A stretch of DNA of 64,000 nt from Dokdonella_A sp051958935 (GTDB taxonomy: Bacteria > Pseudomonadota > Gammaproteobacteria > Xanthomonadales > Rhodanobacteraceae). Location of the stretch: NCBI RefSeq assembly GCF_051958935.1, contig NZ_JBQCFP010000197.1:1-64000 (forward strand). Direction: 5' to 3'. The notes beneath the pieces were generated by a model that was not told the origin of the DNA, did no database searches, and saw only the letters and a list, made by a program, of their open reading frames with translations. Position 1 is the first letter of the stretch, and the number at the start of each line of letters is the position of its first letter. Below, piece by piece: positions 1 through 6,732 of this stretch. A program made the translations under genes and the position numbers.

Positions 1-499
1 ATCCGGCAACGGCCACCTCGCGGGCGGCACGCTCGCGGCGGACGTCGATTCTTCGTGGAGCCCGAGCGTGACGCTCGAATACTCGGTGACGGGGAACCTC
101 GGCATCGAGGTGCTCGCGGCGCTGCCGTTCGAGCACGACGTCAAGCTCAACGGCGCCAAGGCGGCGACGGTCAAGCAGCTGCCGCCGACGGTGTCGCTGC
201 AGTGGCACTTCATGCCGGACGCAAAAGTGAGCCCGTTCGTCGGCATCGGCGTCAACTACACGCGCTTCTTCTCGGTCGACGAAGCCGGGCCGCTCGCCGG
301 CGCGAAGCTCGATCTCGGCGACTCGTGGGGTCTCGCGGCACACGCAGGCCTGGACTTCGCGCTCGCGCCGCGCTGGTCGCTCACCGTCGACGCGCGCTGG
401 ATCGACATCGACACCGACGCCAAGGTCAACGGCGCGAAGGTCGGCTCGGTCGCGATCGACCCACTCGTGTACGGCGTCGCGCTCGGCTATCGCTTCTGA
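1..499 (+). CDS. ompW: OmpW family outer membrane protein (5' end outside window)
   Basis: This is the C-terminal 165 residues of a small eight-stranded beta-barrel porin; the reading frame is open from base 2 and ends at TGA 497-499. Strands alternate polar and hydrophobic residues, with the OmpW-type stretches LEYSVTGNLGIEVLAALPF and SPFVGIGVNYTRFF, and the chain ends GVALGYRF, with the terminal Phe expected for BAM-dependent insertion. The conserved tryptophan-rich signature is compatible with LQWHFMP. OmpW proteins sit in the outer membrane and carry small hydrophobic molecules. In enterobacteria ompW is an FNR target, which fits the anaerobic-type genes that follow, but its promoter lies outside the window. 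One base separates its stop from the next start, so the two genes are surely co-transcribed. Confidence 0.9.
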   Translation, partial: SGNGHLAGGTLAADVDSSWSPSVTLEYSVTGNLGIEVLAALPFEHDVKLNGAKAATVKQLPPTVSLQWHFMPDAKVSPFVGIGVNYTRFFSVDEAGPLAGAKLDLGDSWGLAAHAGLDFALAPRWSLTVDARWIDIDTDAKVNGAKVGSVAIDPLVYGVALGYRF

Positions 500-500
500 G

Positions 501-1577
501 ATGGACGGCGGCCACGACGCGCGGCCGATCGTCACCGACGCGGTGATCGTCGGCGCCGGTCCGGTCGGCCTGTTCCAGGTGTTCGAGCTCGGTCTGCTCG
601 GCCTCGGTGCCCACGTCATCGACGCGATGCCGCAGGCCGGCGGTCAATGCGCCGAGCTCTATCCGGACAAGCCGATCTACGACATTCCCGCGCTGCCGCG
701 CTGCGGCGCGCGCGAACTCGTCGGGCGGTTGCTGGAGCAGGCGGCTCCGTTCGCGCCCGAGTTCCACTTCGGGCACGTCGCGAGCGGGCTCCAACGCCAA
801 TCCAATGGCCGCTGGCGCGTGAGCACGCACAACGGCCTCGTGTTCGATGCCGGCGTCGTCATCCTCGCCGCCGGCCTCGGCGCGTTCATGCCGCGCAAAC
901 TCGACCTCGACGAGGCGCGTCGGCTCGAAGGCGTCGCAGTGCACTACAAGGTCGCCGACGTGCGCGCGTTCGCCGGGCGCGAACTCGTGGTCGCCGGCGG
1001 CGGCGACGCGGCGCTCGACTGGGCGATGGAACTCGCAGGGCTCGGCGCGTCGGTCGTGCTCGTCCACCGCAGTGCGAAGTTCCGCGCCGCGCCCGCGAGC
1101 GTCGCGCGCATGCACGCGCTCTGCGACGAGGCGCGCATGCAGTTCCTCGAAGGCGACATCGTCGGCCTCGACGCCGATGTGGACGGCGATCGCGAAGCAC
1201 TCCGCGCGGTACGCGTGCGTGCCCGCAGCGGCGTCGTGCAGCGCGTGGGCGCGGAACAGCTGCTGGTGTTCTGGGGCCTGCATCCGGCGCTCGGACCGAT
1301 CGCCGACTGGGGGCTCGATCTCGAGAAGAACCAGGTCGTCGTCGACACCGCGACGTTCGGCACGGGCGTGCCCGGCGTGTATGCGGTCGGCGACATCAAC
1401 ACGTACCCCGGCAAGAAGAAGCTCATCCTCAGCGGCTTCCACGAGGCGGCGCTCGCCGCGTTCGCGGCCAAGGAATACTTGAGCCCCGGCCAGAAGGTGC
1501 CGCTGCAGTACACGACGACGAGCCCGGCGATGCACCGGCGGCTCGGCGTCAGTCCGGATCTCTCCGATATCGCCTGA
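501..1577 (+). CDS. Ferredoxin/flavodoxin-NADP+ reductase, thioredoxin-reductase-like type
   Basis: A 358-residue flavoprotein. A dinucleotide-binding motif GAGPVG (residues 18-23) binds FAD. It is followed by PQAGGQCAELYPDKPIYDIP, typical of the TrxR-like ferredoxin-NADP reductases. A second glycine-rich motif GGGDAALDWA (about 168-177) binds NADPH. The C-terminal GVYAVGDINTYPGKKKLILSGFHEAALAA matches the family's FAD-closing segment. No CxxC redox pair is present, which separates it from thioredoxin reductase. It should move electrons between NADPH and a ferredoxin or flavodoxin in the cytoplasm. It directly follows ompW (1-base gap), so both share the upstream promoter. A second, unrelated plant-type FNR lies at 59749-60492. 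Confidence 0.88.
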   Translation: MDGGHDARPIVTDAVIVGAGPVGLFQVFELGLLGLGAHVIDAMPQAGGQCAELYPDKPIYDIPALPRCGARELVGRLLEQAAPFAPEFHFGHVASGLQRQSNGRWRVSTHNGLVFDAGVVILAAGLGAFMPRKLDLDEARRLEGVAVHYKVADVRAFAGRELVVAGGGDAALDWAMELAGLGASVVLVHRSAKFRAAPASVARMHALCDEARMQFLEGDIVGLDADVDGDREALRAVRVRARSGVVQRVGAEQLLVFWGLHPALGPIADWGLDLEKNQVVVDTATFGTGVPGVYAVGDINTYPGKKKLILSGFHEAALAAFAAKEYLSPGQKVPLQYTTTSPAMHRRLGVSPDLSDIA

Positions 1578-1604
1578 AGCGCGCCCGCGCGTCCCGCTCG
1601 CGAT

Positions 1605-2660
1605 TCACGCGGCCGCCACGCAGTCGGCTGCCGTCGCCAACACGAAGCGCGGCTCGCCGAGCCCGAGCAGCACGGCCTGCGCGCGCGCGCGGTCGATCTC
1701 GTCCGGCGTGGGCAGGCGCGCCACGCGCACGGCGCAATCGATCGGCGCATCGAGCCACGGCTGCAGCGCGCCGCGTAGCGCGAGTTGGGCGGAGATCGGA
1801 ATGCCATCGAGCGTTTCGCTGGCCGGCAGCGCGCTTCCGGTCACGCGCAGCACCGCGCGGGCGCAGCCGTCCGAGCGGACGATGCGCCCGTCGGGCGGGA
1901 AGCGCACGGCGCGGCCGGCGCCGGCGATCGGGTCGAGGGCGTCGGCAATGCCGTTGGCGAGCAGGGCGAGGCGCGGATGCGCCACGAGCGCGAGCGGGCT
2001 CGCGTGCCGCAGGCCGTGGCGTTCCGCATCGGCGATGAGTTCGGGCGCGATGCCGCGCGCGCTTGCGCGACTGCGCAGCGCGCCGGCCAATGCGACGCGC
2101 GCGCCGCCGTCGCGTGCGAGCGACACATTTGCGCGCCAGCAGCCCTCCGCGAGCCATCGGCCGAGGTTGCGCACGAACGCACGCGCCGGCGCACCGTCGT
2201 AACGCAGGCCGAGCAGGGCGAGCGCGTCGGCGACGCCGGTCACTCCGAGGGTGGGTCGCGGCGTGGCGAGCGGCGTCGCCGGACCAGGGACCGCGTCGAG
2301 CGCGCGCAGGGCGAGGCCGGCGCATTCGGCGAAACGCACGCCATCGAAGCGCGCACCGGGCAGGCCTGCATCCTCGACGAAGCGCGCGGCGTTGACGACC
2401 GCACCGGGGTCGATCGGCCACTGCGGCGACGCGTTGCCCGCGCATGCGACGATGCGCTCGCCGAGAAGGATGCGCCACGACGACAGCGCCGCGAGCAGTT
2501 CCTGGCGCAGCGACGCGTTGCCTGCGCCGAGCGCGTCGGCGACACGCCGCCACGTGCAGTCGACGGTCATGTCGCGCAGCCGCGCGCCGTCGCGCTGGCG
2601 AAACCACGCGTCCCATGCCTCGACCGCCGCGGCATCGATGAAGGTCGTTCTACGCTGCAT
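1605..2660 (-). CDS. Degenerate ribonucleotide reductase large-subunit-like protein
   Basis: A 351-residue protein that reads like a fragmentary class I/II ribonucleotide reductase alpha chain. AWDAWFRQRDGARLRD and TVDCTWRRVADAL resemble the N-terminal region. GVTGVADALALLGLRYDG followed by LAEGCWRANVSLARDGGA resembles the family segment 'GVMGLADAL..LGL.YDS'. The usual glycyl/cysteinyl catalytic loop (NPCGE type) and the C-terminal Cys pair are not visible, and family enzymes are usually over 700 residues, so catalysis is unlikely. The start is set at ATG 2660; the frame is open upstream to 2744, but the extra residues show no homology and would run over a Fnr-like site. It is divergent from the Crp/Fnr gene. 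Such stand-alone copies could be regulatory or scaffold proteins; function unknown. Confidence 0.6.
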   Translation of the reverse strand: MQRRTTFIDAAAVEAWDAWFRQRDGARLRDMTVDCTWRRVADALGAGNASLRQELLAALSSWRILLGERIVACAGNASPQWPIDPGAVVNAARFVEDAGLPGARFDGVRFAECAGLALRALDAVPGPATPLATPRPTLGVTGVADALALLGLRYDGAPARAFVRNLGRWLAEGCWRANVSLARDGGARVALAGALRSRASARGIAPELIADAERHGLRHASPLALVAHPRLALLANGIADALDPIAGAGRAVRFPPDGRIVRSDGCARAVLRVTGSALPASETLDGIPISAQLALRGALQPWLDAPIDCAVRVARLPTPDEIDRARAQAVLLGLGEPRFVLATAADCVAAA

Positions 2661-2723
2661 GCCGATCCTGGCGGCGGACCCGCCGCTACGCCGGCGAGTA
2701 TCCGCGGGCAGCGCGCGCGCGAC

Positions 2724-2737
2724 TTGCGACAGATCAA
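2724..2737. promoter_or_regulatory. Imperfect FNR-type box
   Basis: TTGCGACAGATCAA; read on the minus strand it is TTGAT-CTGT-CGCAA, matching 8 of the 10 conserved positions of TTGAT-N4-ATCAA. Its centre (2730.5) is 70.5 nt upstream of the ribonucleotide-reductase-like start at 2660 and about 108 nt upstream of the Crp/Fnr start at 2839. The spacing suits the former better. It may also serve autoregulation of the latter. Confidence 0.5.
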
Positions 2738-2743
2738 CTCGCA

Positions 2744-2770
2744 CGTGTTACACGCTGTTACCGAGCGTGT
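2744..2770. promoter_or_regulatory. Overlapping palindromes and direct repeat upstream of the Crp/Fnr gene
   Basis: Three overlapping symmetries occur here: the 11-base palindrome CGTGT-T-ACACG (2744-2754), the inverted repeat ACACGCT-N7-AGCGTGT (2750-2756 and 2764-2770), and the direct repeat TGTTAC-ACGC-TGTTAC (2746-2751 and 2756-2761). A TAGACT hexamer at 2804-2809 could be a -10 element. The cluster looks like an operator for an unidentified regulator of the Crp/Fnr gene. Confidence 0.4.
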
Positions 2771-2838
2771 CCGTCACGTCGTCGTCCCGTGCAGGTGGCT
2801 GCCTAGACTTTGCGCCAACGAACACGGTGGAGCAGCAG

Positions 2839-3555
2839 ATGTACGCAATCGAAACGGTCGGCACGGGTAACGGAGCGAAGGCACCGGCATTCGAAGCGCG
2901 CGACGACATCGGCATCGAAGAGCTGCGCGCGCACGTACAGGTCCTGCGCCGCAAGGTCGCCGCCGGCCAGCACGTATACCGCGCCGGCCAGCCGTTCCAC
3001 TCGCTGTTCCTCGTCAACTTCGGCTGCCTCAAGACGAGCGAACTCGCCGACGATGGCCGCGAACAGGTGACCGGATTCCGCATGCGTGGCGACCTGCTCG
3101 GCGTCGAATCGATCGGCCTCGCGCGTTACGCCTGCGACGTGGTCGCGCTCGAGGATTCGGAGGTGTGGGAACTGCCGTACCCGCCCATGCTCACCGCCTG
3201 CCTGCGCGTGCCGGCGCTGCAGGCGCGCCTGACCGAGTCGCTCGCGGCCGAGATCCGCCGCGACCGCCAGTGGATGCTCACCCTCGGTACGCTCGGTGCC
3301 GAAAGCCGCGTCGCCGCATTCCTGCTCGATCTCGCCGACCGCCATGCGCGCATCGGCCTCGACCCGCACCGCTTCGTGCTGCGCATGTGCCGCATCGACA
3401 TGGCCAACTACCTCGCGCTGAAGCACGAGACGGTCAGCCGCGTGCTGTCGCACCTCGCCGACCGCGGCTTCATCGACGTTCGCCGCCGCGACGTGACGAT
3501 CCTCGACGCGGACGCCCTCACGCGCGTCGCCTCCGACCGGGCGACCTTGAACTAG
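2839..3555 (+). CDS. Crp/Fnr family transcription regulator without Fe-S cysteines
   Basis: A 238-residue regulator with an N-terminal cyclic-nucleotide-like beta-roll (about 30-145), a long dimer helix and a C-terminal winged helix-turn-helix (about 160-235). GREQVTGFRMRGDLLGVESIG follows E. coli FNR closely. The recognition helix HETVSRVLSHL keeps the Glu, Ser and Arg with which FNR reads TTGAT half-sites. The N-terminal cysteine cluster of FNR is absent: cysteines occur only at 63, 99, 121 and 184, and the position of FNR Cys122 is Trp110. It should therefore bind FNR boxes but not carry the [4Fe-4S] sensor, so it resembles the Dnr/Nnr branch or senses indirectly. The start ATG 2839 is chosen because the frame upstream shows no homology. 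Five to six matching boxes lie within the next 19 kb. Confidence 0.85.
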   Translation: MYAIETVGTGNGAKAPAFEARDDIGIEELRAHVQVLRRKVAAGQHVYRAGQPFHSLFLVNFGCLKTSELADDGREQVTGFRMRGDLLGVESIGLARYACDVVALEDSEVWELPYPPMLTACLRVPALQARLTESLAAEIRRDRQWMLTLGTLGAESRVAAFLLDLADRHARIGLDPHRFVLRMCRIDMANYLALKHETVSRVLSHLADRGFIDVRRRDVTILDADALTRVASDRATLN

Positions 3556-3650
3556 TCGACAGCGGGTTCTTTGCGCCAGGGCGAAGCGGAGCAGAAGCTT
3601 GAAGCACCAAGCGCACGAAGAAAAGCAACTCGGAGAGTGAGAAACGAGGA

Positions 3651-3703
3651 CACCGAGCGCACGGAGGCAGGGCGATCGCCTGCCCTCCTGCGTGCACTCG
3701 GTG
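3651..3703. repeat. Long imperfect hairpin between convergent genes
   Basis: Two arms of about 25 bases (3651-3676 and 3678-3703) are imperfect reverse complements: CACCGAG, GCACG and GAGG/CAGGGCGAT blocks pair across a gcgatcgc centre. The flanking text (3600-3670: 'agcaccaagcgcacgaag', 'gaggacaccgagcgcacggagg') resembles a dispersed intergenic element. It sits between the 3' ends of the Crp/Fnr and kinase genes and may terminate both. Confidence 0.55.
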
Positions 3704-3804
3704 CTCGCGCTTGCTCACCGTTTCAGTCCTGAAGCTTGCTCTCGCCTTCGTGCGGTGAGCGTGTTTCGTGTTCCGGCTTTTCTGTTTTCCACCGAGAGCA
3801 CGAC

Positions 3805-5766
3805 TCACGTCCGCACGTCGCGGTCGAACAGGCTATCGATTGCCTCGGCGAGCGCCTCGCGGCGGTAGGGTTTGCGCAGCAGCGGCAGGCGCGGGTCGTC
3901 GAGGTCCTCGCCGGTGCGTTCGTAGCCGGAGGTGAGGAGGACCGGCAGGCCGGGTCGCAATTGCCGCGCCTCGCGCGCGAGCTCGATGCCGTTGATGCCG
4001 CCGCCGAGCACGACATCGGTGAAGAGGAATTCGATCGACGGGTCCTCGCGCAGCAGGGCGAGCGCGTCTTCGCCGTTGTCGGCGACGCGCGTCGCGTGGC
4101 CGAGCGCGCGCATGAAGGCGACGGCGATGCCGCGCACTTCCGGCTCGTCCTCCACCACCAGCACGACCTTGCCGCCGCGCGCCGTGGTTGCGGCGAGCGC
4201 GGGCGTGGGGCTCACGCCGTGGCTCGCCACCGGCAGGTAGAGCGCGACCCGCGTGCCGTAGCCGAGCTCGCTCGCGATCGTCATCGAGCCGCCCGACTGG
4301 CGCGCGAAGCCGTACACCATGCTGAGGCCGAGGCCGCTGCCGCGGCCCGCGTCCTTGGTCGTGAAGAACGGCTCGAGCGCGCGGGCGAGCACGTCGGCCG
4401 GCATGCCCGTGCCGGTGTCGGCGACGCTGACGATGACGTAATGACCCGCGGCGAGGTCGGCGACGTCGCCGTCCGCATCGATGCGCAGCTCGTCGGCCTC
4501 GATCTCGAGGTTGCCGCCGCGCGGCATCGCGTCGCGCGCGTTGAGGGCGAGGTTGACCAGCGCCGCGTCGAGTTCGCCGGGGTCGGCATAGACGGCGGGT
4601 ATCGCGGCGGGGCAGCGGATCGACACCGTGATGCCCTCGCCGAGCGTGCGGCGCAGCAGCGCGTGCAGGTCGGCGAGCCATTCGGCCAGCGCGATCGTGC
4701 GCGGCGTCAGGCGCTGCCGCCGTGCGAACGCGAGCAGCTTGCGCGTGAGCGCGGCACCGTTCGCGACCGCGCGCATCGCACCCTGCACGATCTGCTCGCG
4801 CTCGGCCCCTTCGAACCCGTCCTGCAACAATTGCAGGTTGCCCGAGATGACCGTGAGCAGGTTGTTGAAATCGTGCGCGACGCCGCCGGTGAGCTGGCCG
4901 ATCGCTTCGAGCCGTTGCGCATGGGCGAGCTGTTCTTCGCTGTGGCGCCGCTGCAGCGCTGCACTCAGGAGGTTCGAGATCGACTGCAGGAAGTGCAGCT
5001 GGTCGCGATCGAACGCGGACGATTCGGCCGCGAACGCGAGCAGCACGCCGTCGGCACCGTAGCGGCCGTGCAGCGGCACCGACGCGGTGCGATGCAGGCC
5101 GGCCGCAACGGCCGCGGCGCGCAGTGCCTGGCCTTCGTCGTCGCGCGCGAGCAGGTCGGGCAGGGCGTCCTGCAGCGCCGCCGGCACGCCGAGTGCGGCC
5201 TGCACCTGCAAGCCTGCGCGCTGCTGAGCCGACAGCAGCACGGCGGCGCCGTCGATGCCGAGCGCCCCGGCGACCATGCCCGGGATCGACGGCAGCAGCG
5301 ACTCGACTGCGCGCGATTCGAGCGCAATCCGGCCGGCTTCCGCGACCGCCGCGTCGTAGCGCGCGCGGGCGAGCGCCTGCCGCGCGCGCCGCGTTTCGGA
5401 GATGTCGCGGATCGACGCCGCGTACAACGGGTTCGCGCCCGCCTGCACCGGACTCAGGCTGATCTCGACCGGGAACTCGCTGCCGTCGAGGCGCTGGCCG
5501 ACGAGTTCGAAGCCCGCGCCCATCGGCCGCAGGCGCGGATTGGCCATGTAGCGTTCGCGGTGCGCGACGTGTCCGCCGCGCAGCGCCGTGGGCAGCAGCA
5601 CCTCCACCGGTTCGCCCGCGAGGCTGCCTGGGCTGCGACCGAACAAAGCTTCCGCCTGCGCATTGGCGAGCACGATGCGCCCGCTGCGGTCGACCACGAT
5701 CGTCGCATCCGGCGCGGTCTCGAACAGCGTGCGGAAAAGATCGCCTTGAGCGGTGGCGTCGTTCAT
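3805..5766 (-). CDS. Hybrid sensor histidine kinase (PAS-GAF-HisKA-HATPase-REC)
   Basis: A 653-residue soluble sensor kinase with no membrane segment. In order it has a PAS domain (about 10-125, LFETAPDATIVVDRSGRIVLAN), a divergent GAF-like domain (about 150-275), a phosphoacceptor helix with GGVAHDFNNLL (His298), a HATPase (N box ALNARDAMPRGG near 408-418, G boxes VADTGTGMP and GSGLGLSMVYG) and a C-terminal receiver (about 533-650) with Asp584 in LFTDVV and Lys632. The HDFNN motif marks the HPK4-type group common in hybrid kinases. Its start overlaps the stop of the response regulator (ATGA at 5763-5766), so translation is coupled. It lies immediately downstream of the cbb3 oxidase genes and probably senses a cytoplasmic redox or gas signal through PAS/GAF, but no haem or flavin ligand is evident. 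Confidence 0.88.
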   Translation of the reverse strand: MNDATAQGDLFRTLFETAPDATIVVDRSGRIVLANAQAEALFGRSPGSLAGEPVEVLLPTALRGGHVAHRERYMANPRLRPMGAGFELVGQRLDGSEFPVEISLSPVQAGANPLYAASIRDISETRRARQALARARYDAAVAEAGRIALESRAVESLLPSIPGMVAGALGIDGAAVLLSAQQRAGLQVQAALGVPAALQDALPDLLARDDEGQALRAAAVAAGLHRTASVPLHGRYGADGVLLAFAAESSAFDRDQLHFLQSISNLLSAALQRRHSEEQLAHAQRLEAIGQLTGGVAHDFNNLLTVISGNLQLLQDGFEGAEREQIVQGAMRAVANGAALTRKLLAFARRQRLTPRTIALAEWLADLHALLRRTLGEGITVSIRCPAAIPAVYADPGELDAALVNLALNARDAMPRGGNLEIEADELRIDADGDVADLAAGHYVIVSVADTGTGMPADVLARALEPFFTTKDAGRGSGLGLSMVYGFARQSGGSMTIASELGYGTRVALYLPVASHGVSPTPALAATTARGGKVVLVVEDEPEVRGIAVAFMRALGHATRVADNGEDALALLREDPSIEFLFTDVVLGGGINGIELAREARQLRPGLPVLLTSGYERTGEDLDDPRLPLLRKPYRREALAEAIDSLFDRDVRT

Positions 5767-6602
5767 GCGCGTTCGACCTTCGCCGCGAACAGGTACCCCG
5801 CGCCGCGCACGGATTTGATGATCTGCGGATCGGCCGGATCGGCTTCGATCTTGCGGCGCAGCCGCCCGACCTGCATGTCGATCGACCGATCGTAGGGGCC
5901 GGCTTCTCGCCCGTGCAGCGCGCCGATGAGTTCGTCACGCGACAGCACCTGGTTGGGGCGCGCGACGAACGCGGTGAGCAGGTCGAACTCGCCGGTGGTC
6001 AGCGCCACCGCCTGGCCGTCGCCGTCGCGCACGAGCGTGCGCGACGCGGAGTCGAGCGCAAAGCCGGCGAAACGCGCGACCGCGCCAGCGGGGCGCGCCA
6101 CGCTCCGCTCCGGACTGCGGCGCAGCACGCTGCGCACGCGCGCGAGCAGTTCGCGCAGGTCGAACGGCTTGGTCACGTAGTCGTCGGCGCCGAGTTCGAG
6201 GCCGACGATGCGATCGACGGTGTCGCCGCGGCCGCTCACGATGACGACCGGGCCGCTCCAGTTCGCGCGAAGGTACCGCGTCAGTTCGAGGCCGTCCTCG
6301 CCGGGGAGGCCGAGGTCGAGCAGCACGATGTCGACCGGCGACGACGTCAGCGCGCTGCGCATCGCGGCGCCGTGCGCCGCTGCCACGACGCGGAAGCCGT
6401 GCAGGCCGAAATAGCGCTGCACGAGTTCGACGATGGCGTCGTCGTCGTCGACGACGAGCAGGGTGGGCGTGGCGTCGGCGGCGGACCTCGCGGGAGTCGG
6501 TCGAAGGCGCGTGGATGCGCATCGTAGCACCGGCGCCGCGGGCGCACGCCCGCTCCGCTCACCGACGCGCGGAGCCGTCGGTACGCGCGGCCGCGTCGTC
6601 AT
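5763..6602 (-). CDS. OmpR/PhoB family response regulator
   Basis: A receiver domain starts near residue 47 (TLLVVDDDDAIVEL); phosphoacceptor Asp96 lies in LLDLGLPGEDG and Lys145 in YVTKPFD. A winged-helix effector (about 175-275) carries LTTGEFDLL, RDELIG, DRSIDMQVGRLRRKIE and IKSVRGAGYLF, as in OmpR/PhoB. The start is uncertain. ATG 6602 gives 279 residues but a 46-residue low-complexity N-terminus overlapping the last 44 bases of ccoS; GTG 6530 (Val25) would give 255 residues. Neither has a clear ribosome site, and reinitiation after ccoS is plausible. It is followed by its kinase partner in an ATGA overlap. It should bind direct repeats with about 11-bp period, but no target can be read here. 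Confidence 0.85.
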   Translation of the reverse strand: MTTRPRVPTAPRVGERSGRAPAAPVLRCASTRLRPTPARSAADATPTLLVVDDDDAIVELVQRYFGLHGFRVVAAAHGAAMRSALTSSPVDIVLLDLGLPGEDGLELTRYLRANWSGPVVIVSGRGDTVDRIVGLELGADDYVTKPFDLRELLARVRSVLRRSPERSVARPAGAVARFAGFALDSASRTLVRDGDGQAVALTTGEFDLLTAFVARPNQVLSRDELIGALHGREAGPYDRSIDMQVGRLRRKIEADPADPQIIKSVRGAGYLFAAKVERA

Positions 6603-6732
6603 CGACGAGCGGGGCGAGCGCGGGCGTGTCGAGGTCGTCGTACTGCGCGTCGTCGACGGCCCAGAAGAACGCCGCGACGGCGAGGCCGAGCAGGACGAGG
6701 CTGACCGGGATGAGGGCGAGGATGATGTTCAT
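6559..6732 (-). CDS. ccoS: cbb3 oxidase maturation protein CcoS
   Basis: A 57-residue membrane protein with one N-terminal hydrophobic helix (ILALIPVSLVLLGLAVAAFFWAV) and the family motif DAQYDDLDTPA just after it. CcoS/FixS is required to insert cofactors (haem and CuB) into the CcoN subunit. ATG 6732 overlaps the ccoI stop (6729-6731) as ATGA. It is the last oxidase gene before the two-component pair. Confidence 0.92.
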   Translation of the reverse strand: MNIILALIPVSLVLLGLAVAAFFWAVDDAQYDDLDTPALAPLVDDDAAARTDGSARR

